Positions 1 through 6,250 of a stretch of DNA of 7,509 nt are shown piece by piece (the first letter of the stretch is position 1; every line of letters begins with the position of its first letter). Below the pieces are notes generated by a model, which searched no databases, had not been told where the DNA came from, and worked only from the letters and a program-made list of their open reading frames with translations. The DNA comes from Fen731 sp964354265 (lineage in GTDB: Bacteria > Actinomycetota > Humimicrobiia > Humimicrobiales > Humimicrobiaceae), in the NCBI GenBank assembly GCA_964354265.1, contig CAYGYY010000089.1, positions 1-7,509 of the forward strand. The letters are read 5' to 3'. The position numbers and the translations under genes are program-made.

Positions 1-260
1 CCTGTGCCTGCCAACGCATCAGCTGCTTTATCCAGGGTCGCTATAACCTCCCCTGTCTTTATTTCCGAATCAGGTATTGCTATGAGTTTTAAAACTTTTC
101 CACCTTCAACACTTTCAAGCTCCATAGTTACCTTATCGGTTTCAACTTCACATATAGGCTGCCCCCTTTTTACTTCATCACCTTCTTTTACCAGCCATTT
201 TATGAGCCTTACTTCATCTGACGTCTGGCCAAGCTGGGGCATCTTAATTTCAAAAGCCAT
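1..260 (-). CDS. Lipoyl-domain protein, probable E2 acyltransferase of a 2-oxoacid/acetoin dehydrogenase complex (partial, 5' end only)
   Basis: The first 86 codons of this gene are visible; the rest lies beyond the left edge. The reading frame begins MAFEIKMPQLGQ and forms a complete lipoyl/biotinyl attachment fold of about 78 residues. The hallmark ETDKV turn places the lipoylated lysine at residue 43. Conserved hairpin elements are also present: KEGDEVKRGQ before the lysine, and the glycine-rich segment VEGGKV followed by KTGEVIATLD after it. Such a domain at the extreme N-terminus is typical of dihydrolipoamide acyltransferases (E2) of pyruvate, acetoin or branched-chain 2-oxoacid dehydrogenases, where the swinging lipoyl arm carries the acyl group. 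The last visible residues (KAADALAGTG) look like the start of the Ala-rich linker that follows. The ATG is fixed by GGAGGAATAA directly upstream. A stand-alone lipoyl or biotin carrier protein cannot be excluded because the catalytic domain is not in view. No functional link to the pel genes is apparent. Confidence 0.88.
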   Translation of the reverse strand, partial: MAFEIKMPQLGQTSDEVRLIKWLVKEGDEVKRGQPICEVETDKVTMELESVEGGKVLKLIAIPDSEIKTGEVIATLDKAADALAGT

Positions 261-265
261 TTATT

Positions 266-270
266 CCTCC
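266..270 (-). promoter_or_regulatory. Strong Shine-Dalgarno site of the lipoyl-domain gene
   Basis: On the minus strand GGAGG is followed by five bases (AATAA) and then the ATG at 260-258. This near-perfect ribosome binding site fixes the start of the lipoyl protein. It implies the gene is translated independently of whatever the upstream remnant once encoded. No obvious -35/-10 pair was identified in the upstream 300 bases. Confidence 0.8.
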
Positions 271-283
271 TGTCTATTTTTGG

Positions 284-557
284 CTATGCTTTATTATTGC
301 TGCCATACTGCATTATGAAGCCTTCCATAACCAGTTGCATGGCAATTCTTGCTTTTATATTAATATCTTTTTCAAAGAACGAACCCGCAACTTTTTTATT
401 ATGTGCTTTCTGAACTACTATTGCAACCTTCTCCGCTTGCTCTTTAAAAGATAGCTTTTCCTGACCATAATTTCAGCCCATAGCTCCCTATGCTTTTGAC
501 CACTTCACCTGGAAATGATGCCAGCAAAGCATTAAAGGCGGCGCTTGAAAAATGGGG
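284..557 (-). pseudogene. Frameshifted remnant of an unrecognised coding sequence
   Basis: Two protein-like open segments lie end to end in different frames. The first (557 to 447, 37 codons, then TAA) contains the stretch NALLASFPGEVVKSIGSYG. The second (472 to 287, 62 codons, then TAG at 286-284) reads NYGQEKLSFKEQAEK, then VAIVVQKAHNKKVAGSFFEK, and ends QYGSNNKA. Neither segment has a convincing start: the first is preceded by TAG at 560-558, the second by TGA at 475-473, and no Shine-Dalgarno site precedes either. Removing one A from the AAA at about 471-473 would join them into a single reading of roughly 98 codons. The amphipathic helix-like composition looks like genuine protein, and the end falls 23 bases before the lipoyl-protein ATG, as a neighbouring operon gene would. 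I read it as the decayed 3' end of a gene, or as one carrying a sequencing error. I do not recognise the family. Confidence 0.45.
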
Positions 558-630
558 CTAAAATTAATAGAAAAACATGTGAATTGTTAACAAGAATTTA
601 CCCGGATACTTTAAATGATCATCCTGCAGA
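558..630. other. AT-rich spacer after pelG, no gene or clear terminator
   Basis: This stretch lies just downstream of the pelG stop codon. It is AT-rich and carries stops in the minus-strand frames. It holds a short perfect palindrome (TTGTTAACAA at 584-593), but the flanking bases do not extend the stem and no T-run follows it on the minus strand, so it is not a convincing intrinsic terminator. No promoter could be called with confidence. With the remnant at 284-557 this is the only gene-free stretch in the window, and it marks the boundary between the pel operon and the dehydrogenase-type gene. Confidence 0.4.
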
Positions 631-2091
631 TTACCTGCCAGCATCTAACTTTTCACTTCGTGTCGTGAAAAACAATATCAGCCTGCCAAAGAATCCGGGC
701 TTCTCCTTATATATTATGGGCTGGCCGCAGAAAGTATGATAGTTTATATTGTTCAGGTAAACAAGTAGCTCCAGTACGGCTATGACAAGGGATAAGAATG
801 ACGAGAGGAAAAATCCCATACCATAAAGACTTTCAGAATACTGAAGGGTCAAATATGTAAAGAAAATATTACTCAACAGAAATGACACTGCTATAAAGAG
901 GGCGCCTGCCCTGTCTTCAAAATACAGCAGTATCAGCATGATTATCATTGTCATGATAATCATATATGCTCCAAGAGCCAGCAAGTTGAATATGTCTATT
1001 GAAAGTTGTGTCAGTCCAAGGCGGGGCAGCAGATAATAGCCGGCTGCAATGAAAACAAGAGTAAAGAAAAGCTGGAGCTCCATGATATTCCTTATTTCAG
1101 ACCACAACACTCTGGTCATATCCTTGCGTGCAGTCTCAATATCTGAGAAGTTTCCCTTGCCTGCGATTAGCGAATAATAATTTTTATACTTTTCATAAAA
1201 TGATGTCTCAATCGAAACAATAAACATCACCATGCTCGGCATTACTGAGAGGAAAGCATAAAAAGTCGGTACATCGTATGTCGGAGCATACAGGTAAGTC
1301 CCGCCGATTTTGACACCAAGGTCGCTTAGCCAGAAAAGGAAATTGTGGCTATACATCCCGAGGGTAAAAAATAATGACACAAAAAAAAGTGACGGGAATT
1401 TATCAAAATATGCAAGAAAATCAAAATATCTTTTTACGGGCCTGCCATAAATTACTTTGACGTAAGACAAAAGGAAAGTAATTATAATGAAAAAACCTGC
1501 AACCATCGCTAGAATCATGGAAAGCACCGGGCTTAAAACGGTGTATTTCAAAAGCACAAATGCTATGCTGAATATCAGCCCCATGCCTATTAAAAAGCTT
1601 ATGACTATTTTCATATAATCCTTAACCGTGGAAAGATACTCCATCATTATAAATGCAATAACCAGTTCTATAAAAAGAAGATAGCTTGCAGATTTCAAAA
1701 TAAATGGAAGTGGCGAATTCCAGTAAAAAAGTATTGCAGCAATACCTGAGATCAAAACTGCAATGCTTAATACTCCGTACAGCGATGGCAGAACAAGTTC
1801 ATACTTTTCTTTGTAAAGCATGTCGGCAATAAACCTTGTAATGAGCATCTTAAAACCGCTTGCAAATATCTGGGCAAAAATAAAGGCATATACTACTGTA
1901 GCAATGAAAAGTTCCCTATCCTTAAATGGCACATCCATGAAATTCATGAACACCATGACTCCTGCGATTATAAGCGTACAGAGTATGAAGGGGCCAAGCG
2001 ATACAAGCGCAGAGTAAGAATAGGCCCTTATTTTGCTGAATAATCCTTCACCCTTAAATAATTTTTTCAGTTCAAACCCTATACCTGCCAT
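631..2091 (-). CDS. pelG: PelG, Pel polysaccharide inner-membrane transporter (MOP superfamily)
   Basis: This 486-residue integral membrane protein begins MAGIGFELKKLF, the signature N-terminus of PelG. About twelve membrane helices can be traced, at roughly residues 27-50, 62-82, 103-122, 130-150, 160-182, 187-210, 233-255, 276-296, 337-356, 366-391, 394-412 and 424-447. Family-typical segments include MYSHNFLFW near 246-254, SIETSFYEKYKNYY around 293-306, and a YHTFC motif at 451-455 after the last helix. PelG belongs to the MOP (Wzx/MATE-like) exporter superfamily and moves the growing polymer across the cytoplasmic membrane, working with PelD, PelE and PelF. It is slightly longer than the Pseudomonas protein of about 456 residues. 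The start overlaps the end of pelF by 20 bases, and AAGGAAGG lies six bases upstream of the ATG (2098-2105). It is the last gene of the operon. Confidence 0.95.
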   Translation of the reverse strand: MAGIGFELKKLFKGEGLFSKIRAYSYSALVSLGPFILCTLIIAGVMVFMNFMDVPFKDRELFIATVVYAFIFAQIFASGFKMLITRFIADMLYKEKYELVLPSLYGVLSIAVLISGIAAILFYWNSPLPFILKSASYLLFIELVIAFIMMEYLSTVKDYMKIVISFLIGMGLIFSIAFVLLKYTVLSPVLSMILAMVAGFFIIITFLLSYVKVIYGRPVKRYFDFLAYFDKFPSLFFVSLFFTLGMYSHNFLFWLSDLGVKIGGTYLYAPTYDVPTFYAFLSVMPSMVMFIVSIETSFYEKYKNYYSLIAGKGNFSDIETARKDMTRVLWSEIRNIMELQLFFTLVFIAAGYYLLPRLGLTQLSIDIFNLLALGAYMIIMTMIIMLILLYFEDRAGALFIAVSFLLSNIFFTYLTLQYSESLYGMGFFLSSFLSLVIAVLELLVYLNNINYHTFCGQPIIYKEKPGFFGRLILFFTTRSEKLDAGR

Positions 2092-3535
2092 GTACTGCCT
2101 TCCTTAAATGAGATTCTTTTTCATATCGTGAGTATATATCCCGGTAGCTATTCACACATTTTTCAAAAGTATATAATGCGGAAACCCTTGACTGCCCGTT
2201 CAAACCCATTTTCCTGCGGAGCAACGGATTTTTGGATAGTTTTATTATTGCATCAGAGATTTTTTCGATATCCATTACTGGAACAACTATGCCTGCATTA
2301 CCAAATCCATCATCATGCCTTCCGTAAAGCAACTCCCTGCAGCCTCCCACATCGGTCGATACAAAAGGTTTTGCCGCAGCCATACCCTCCAGGATGGCAA
2401 ATGGCTGGCCTTCACTGATTGATGTTAAAACCATAATATCAATGTTTCGTATATAGTTTTTGACATCAACTTTACCTGTAAAAGTGACACCTTTCAGCCC
2501 AAGCCTGTTTATCAGGCGCCTGCACTCTTCATAATACTGTTCATCCTCATCTGTCGGGCCTATTACAAAAAATCTTGCATTGGGCACTTCCCTATGCACC
2601 CGGTTAAAGCTCTGAAGCATAGTCTTTATATCTTTTATAGGCACTACCCTTGTTACGGTTGCAATGTTTATCGAACCCTGCTGCGAAATACTATTTTTAA
2701 TATCAGGAATGTCTTTGAGACTGCTTATGTCTATTCCATTGGGAACAACCTCGATCTTTTCAGGCAGACAGCCAAGCCCTATCTCTATCTGCATATTTTT
2801 TTCAAAAAGGGTCAGCACCCTGTCGGCATACTCGTATGCTCCATTGCAGACATTGTAGAAAAATTTTATCCACATATCTTTGAAATGACCCTTTGCCCAG
2901 CTTGACTTAATTATTTCCTCTTCCCTTTCCCTGGAATATATTCCATGCTCCGTTATTATAAATGGCTTTTTGTATAAAAATTTTGCCATTGAGCCGAAGA
3001 TACCTGAATATCCTGTAGCAGCACTATGATAAATATCAGCTTTTGGGAGCCGGTTACCCAGCAAAAAGAATAACGGAACAAGCATTGACCTTACAGTCCA
3101 GAAAAACTCGGTAAAAGGCACGCCGCTGTATTTTTCTTCGTAAGCATCGCTGATTATGTCAAAAAAGTTTATGCTCATAAAAAAGTCCATTTCATTTCTT
3201 ATCCTGTTTTCTGATATGGCCCTGAATATTTGATCCCAGCAGATTCTTTCACCTGTTATAAGCCTTTTAAGGTTTACAGCCATGTCTTTGCTCAATGTGT
3301 ATTTCCTGCCATAATTGCCTTTTGATTTTAGCATCTCATCAAGAAACATTTCCTTGACTTCCGAAACGTTTCCCGGCAGCTCATACTTGAATGAACCCCT
3401 GTATTTTTCTTCAGCGCCTATGGAAAATATAGTAAACTCATGCTCTGAAAGGTTCTTAATAAGCATATGCGCCCAGGTTGAGACACCCCCGGTAACATGC
3501 GGATAACTTCCTTCAATTAGCAGACAGATTTTCAT
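2072..3535 (-). CDS. pelF: PelF, Pel polysaccharide glycosyltransferase (GT4 family)
   Basis: This 487-residue soluble GT-B glycosyltransferase begins MKICLLIEGSYPHVTGGVST, the characteristic PelF N-terminus with the GGVSTW loop at 16-21. The C-terminal nucleotide-sugar domain carries VVPNGID (263-269), the TRVVPIKD segment supplying the phosphate-binding Arg296 and Lys301, and the retaining-GT E-x7-E motif with Glu375 and Glu383 inside SEGQPFAILEGMAAAKPF. The acceptor half has ITEHGIYSRERE at 194-205. Known PelF enzymes use a UDP-activated hexosamine in the cytosol to build the Pel backbone and are recruited to the membrane by PelD, PelE and PelG. Length agrees with the family (about 500 residues). 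The ATG follows the deacetylase stop codon by one base, with AAGGTGG six bases upstream (3542-3548), and the TGA stop lies inside pelG. The C-terminal tail after about 470 is charged and likely disordered. Confidence 0.95.
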   Translation of the reverse strand: MKICLLIEGSYPHVTGGVSTWAHMLIKNLSEHEFTIFSIGAEEKYRGSFKYELPGNVSEVKEMFLDEMLKSKGNYGRKYTLSKDMAVNLKRLITGERICWDQIFRAISENRIRNEMDFFMSINFFDIISDAYEEKYSGVPFTEFFWTVRSMLVPLFFLLGNRLPKADIYHSAATGYSGIFGSMAKFLYKKPFIITEHGIYSREREEEIIKSSWAKGHFKDMWIKFFYNVCNGAYEYADRVLTLFEKNMQIEIGLGCLPEKIEVVPNGIDISSLKDIPDIKNSISQQGSINIATVTRVVPIKDIKTMLQSFNRVHREVPNARFFVIGPTDEDEQYYEECRRLINRLGLKGVTFTGKVDVKNYIRNIDIMVLTSISEGQPFAILEGMAAAKPFVSTDVGGCRELLYGRHDDGFGNAGIVVPVMDIEKISDAIIKLSKNPLLRRKMGLNGQSRVSALYTFEKCVNSYRDIYSRYEKESHLRKAVHGRYRV

Positions 3536-3536
3536 A

Positions 3537-5345
3537 TTACTCCACCTTCAAACTGCAAATTTCTTTTTTTAGCGTCAGGAGATATGCAGTATCTGAAATT
3601 TTTTCAAAATCACAATTTTCAGACCCTAATATCTGCTTATCTGTTCTCATAATACAGTAAATGTTTTCCCTGAAATTTTCAGAATAGATCTCTATATTGC
3701 TTTCTGAATAGCCGACTTTGATATTGCAATCAAGATACTTTATAAGCTCAAGGGAAGCTTGTGAAATAGTAAATCCTCTCAGCCAGCCATATTTTGATTG
3801 GACTTCATTTAATAAACTGTCATATTCCTTATAAAGCTCGGTCCAACCCTTGCCATTGTTTCTTTCACTGTCCAGCACATCGTCAGGATGAATAAAGTGC
3901 GCAAAGAGCCCATACATATTTATTCCGTTGTAAATGTTCCAGGCTTTCTCGTCATCCTTTTCATAACCAGCAGTGATGCGTGGAAATTCTATTATCCCGT
4001 CACCGGCGATTTCGAATTCCTGCGCATATACATCTCCTTCATGATTAGGATTATAAAGAGAAGCTATTATCTTCAGATCCGGGTTTGCAGCTTTTACTGC
4101 TTCCCTTCCCTCAGGGCTTAAAATATTGGAAGGGGGTACATATGCCCTCAATTCATACTTCCCAAAAACAGTGTGTACAAACCTGATAAGTTCAGATATC
4201 GATGCGGACATATCTTCAGCAGAGTCCCATGGTGTGTATCCCAGGTCCTGGATTATGTATCCTTCAAGCGCAAGTGACTGGTGATTGTAACCATGAAGGC
4301 CCAGCTCACCGCCTATCCCGAGTAATTCCCTTCCGTAGAGCATCATGCTTCTTGTGCGGGAAGAATCCGCTTTCTCAAATGGCTGGCTTGTTATGTTATT
4401 ATAATTTTCTATTACAAATCCAGAATATTTGATGCCATATTTTTTAGATGTTTTTATCATATCAGGCCACCATACTTCACTGTAAAACTGGCTGATATCC
4501 CTGCTGAACTCTGCAAATATCTTTTCATCCCTGCCGGCGGGTACCGGAGAGGGAAAATCATCGATATGCACCATTTTTATATTCATTACAGGATAAACCA
4601 GGTCCTTGACACCCAGGCCGATTATTGCTGTAATAAGCCCTCTGTTGACTTTTTCATTTAGTATTGTCCCGTTAAAAACAGTAAACCTGCCGCTGCCATA
4701 AGTCCTTGTCCAGAGGAGAGGATTGCCATTATATGTTGCTATGTGTAATTCTGAAAGCTCATCAAGCTCCACTTTAAGGGAGGAATTTTTTATTATATCC
4801 GAATCCGTATTAAACCCATTCGCACCTATCATCACATCGGAAAAAATCCTCAAGCCCACGAAATTGGAGGCTTTTTTACCATAATCCTTAATTCCTAAAA
4901 ACCCTGAGATCCCTTCAAAACTCTTATCTACGACCGGCCTTATAACCAGTACCAGTGAACCGCCGCTTTTTACATATTCAATGTAATCATCCAGGTTACT
5001 TATATGATCCAGTCTTTCCATTACAAAAAAAACGCAGTCAAAATCTTTTATATTTCCGGCAACTTCATCATAATTTGCTTTTACAAAATCTTTTTTAAGA
5101 TAATCAAGCACCTTTTCAAGTTGTCCCAAAGTCATCATGCTGTTTTTCTCTTCCCCATCATATACAACCAGGTATTTTTCAAAGTCGCCAATTTCCGGTA
5201 GTATTGCACTGACAGGCTGCGCAAGGCTTATGCTTGAATTAACATTGCTTATAAGGTTTATCATCCCGAAACTGCGCATTAATTGAAATCCCCCGGCAAG
5301 CGCTGTTAAAGCAATGATTATTACAGCTACTTTTCTTATAAGCAT
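3537..5345 (-). CDS. pelADA: Membrane-anchored DUF2194/CE4-like polysaccharide deacetylase (Gram-positive PelA deacetylase)
   Basis: This 602-residue protein occupies the pelA(DA) position. Residues 5-22 form a hydrophobic signal anchor (VAVIIIALTALAGGFQ) after a positive start, so the rest should be extracytoplasmic. Residues about 55-245 resemble a glutamine-amidotransferase/ThuA-like alpha/beta domain (YLVVYDGEE, then CVFFVMERLD, then SGGSLVLVIRP, then YGSGRFTVFNGT). Residues about 250-535 form a carbohydrate-esterase-4-type deacetylase: HIDDF with Asp262/Asp263, HGYNH with His351/His355, RAYVPPSN at 400-407, FPR at 454-456 and HFIHPDD at 483-489. By analogy with CE4, Asp263, His351 and His355 would bind the metal, and Asp262 would be the base. 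Residues 540-602 look like a small beta-rich C-terminal module. The predicted role is N-deacetylation of exported Pel polymer. The glycoside hydrolase domain of Pseudomonas PelA is missing. The ATG overlaps the pelE end by 10 bases, with AAAGG eight bases upstream. Confidence 0.88.
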   Translation of the reverse strand: MLIRKVAVIIIALTALAGGFQLMRSFGMINLISNVNSSISLAQPVSAILPEIGDFEKYLVVYDGEEKNSMMTLGQLEKVLDYLKKDFVKANYDEVAGNIKDFDCVFFVMERLDHISNLDDYIEYVKSGGSLVLVIRPVVDKSFEGISGFLGIKDYGKKASNFVGLRIFSDVMIGANGFNTDSDIIKNSSLKVELDELSELHIATYNGNPLLWTRTYGSGRFTVFNGTILNEKVNRGLITAIIGLGVKDLVYPVMNIKMVHIDDFPSPVPAGRDEKIFAEFSRDISQFYSEVWWPDMIKTSKKYGIKYSGFVIENYNNITSQPFEKADSSRTRSMMLYGRELLGIGGELGLHGYNHQSLALEGYIIQDLGYTPWDSAEDMSASISELIRFVHTVFGKYELRAYVPPSNILSPEGREAVKAANPDLKIIASLYNPNHEGDVYAQEFEIAGDGIIEFPRITAGYEKDDEKAWNIYNGINMYGLFAHFIHPDDVLDSERNNGKGWTELYKEYDSLLNEVQSKYGWLRGFTISQASLELIKYLDCNIKVGYSESNIEIYSENFRENIYCIMRTDKQILGSENCDFEKISDTAYLLTLKKEICSLKVE

Positions 5346-6250
5346 ACTTTTGACCTTTCCCAGTAACCTACCATGTCTTCCAGCTCATCAGAAATAGTAA
5401 TTTTTTTCATCCGCAATTCAGATATAGTATTGGAGAAGGCTTCAAAGTCATTTAGCGCATAGTTTAATTTAAGATATGCGATATAAGGCTCTTCACTGTC
5501 AGGATATTTTTCAATGAAAAAGCTGCAACACCGGGCAGCGCTTTCATAATCATCTAAAAAGATATCTGCAGATATTTTTTCAGTATAATCCCCCTTTTCA
5601 GCTTCGAAATTTTCAATAAGCGCTGCCAGCGCATGCGCATATTTATCCTGGAAGTCATAATAATCAATACTGTCTGCAAGCTTACTGATAAGGTATTTTT
5701 TTAGAACTGCAATATATTCTTTCAGGACATCCTGGTTTTTACTATCATGCCTGTAATTCTCTTCTGCATTCTGTATCATCGATTCAAATTGGCTTTTTAT
5801 CTCCATAAGCGCCGCAGAGGCATAATGCGAGGTCTCGGAATCATCGCTTTTTAAAGCATGCTGCAGCCCATTAATATGGCCTGAAAAATCCTTTTTAAGG
5901 ATGTAAATAAGGTAGTCCCTCTTTTGGCTGGCATCATCTACCTGAAGCATATCCCTCAGGGGAACTGTGTTTATTTCCCTTTCAAAATCAATAGATTCCT
6001 CCTGGTAAACATGCTCATAACTGTGAAGAGTCTTAAGATAGTCTTCCAGTTCACCTTCTTTTCTTTTTATGGTCTTATGGATGATTGCGGACATCATAAA
6101 GAAGGCCAATCCTAAAACTGGCATAAAAAATATTATTATAAGCTTGTAAATGCTGTCCTGGAGACCATTTGCTGCAATATTTATGCCAAAAAAAAGCAGG
6201 CAGATAAGGACATGAAATGCAAGCAATATTAGAAGAAGCTGGTTACTCAT
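5336..6250 (-). CDS. pelE: PelE-like membrane scaffold protein with a helical-repeat domain
   Basis: This 304-residue protein has two N-terminal membrane helices (about 5-28 and 36-57), then a basic KTIKRKEGE stretch and a long, almost wholly helical cytosolic domain. Position and architecture (two helices plus TPR-like repeats) match PelE, which in Pseudomonas is about 330 residues and interacts with PelD and PelF. Sequence supporting this includes NTVPLRDMLQVDD at 94-106, followed by KRDYLIYILKKD, and a DDSETSHYASAALMEI segment at 136-151, which I recall as typical of PelE proteins. TPR-like helical pairs can be seen at about 200-215 (YAHALAALIENF), 233-250 (DDYESAARCCSFFIEKYP) and 252-275. 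The start ATG overlaps the pelD stop by 8 bases and is served by CAGGAGG nine bases upstream. No catalytic residues are evident. PelE diverges fast, so the assignment rests partly on context. Confidence 0.85.
   Translation of the reverse strand: MSNQLLLILLAFHVLICLLFFGINIAANGLQDSIYKLIIIFFMPVLGLAFFMMSAIIHKTIKRKEGELEDYLKTLHSYEHVYQEESIDFEREINTVPLRDMLQVDDASQKRDYLIYILKKDFSGHINGLQHALKSDDSETSHYASAALMEIKSQFESMIQNAEENYRHDSKNQDVLKEYIAVLKKYLISKLADSIDYYDFQDKYAHALAALIENFEAEKGDYTEKISADIFLDDYESAARCCSFFIEKYPDSEEPYIAYLKLNYALNDFEAFSNTISELRMKKITISDELEDMVGYWERSKVCL

Noticed and set aside
4..318. Plus-strand open frame at the left edge
   Set aside because: It lies antisense to the lipoyl-domain gene. Its serine-rich, repetitive composition is what the complementary strand of a coding gene gives, and no ribosome binding site can be assessed.
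511..530. Short CTGG/CCAG inverted repeat in the gene-poor stretch as a regulatory hairpin
   Set aside because: A four-base stem with an eight-base loop is too weak to support a structured RNA or terminator, and it lies inside the protein-like remnant.
584..593. Palindrome TTGTTAACAA after pelG as a terminator or operator
   Set aside because: It is AT-rich, the flanks do not pair and no T-run follows on the minus strand. One short palindrome is expected by chance in AT-rich DNA.
545..739. Plus-strand open frame of 64 codons overlapping the pelG 3' end
   Set aside because: Most of it is antisense to the pelG C-terminus, its sequence has no recognisable motif, and no ribosome binding site precedes the ATG.
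2128..2905. Plus-strand open frames antisense to pelF
   Set aside because: They lie opposite a clear, conserved GT4 glycosyltransferase and show Cys/His/Pro-rich shadow composition without family features.
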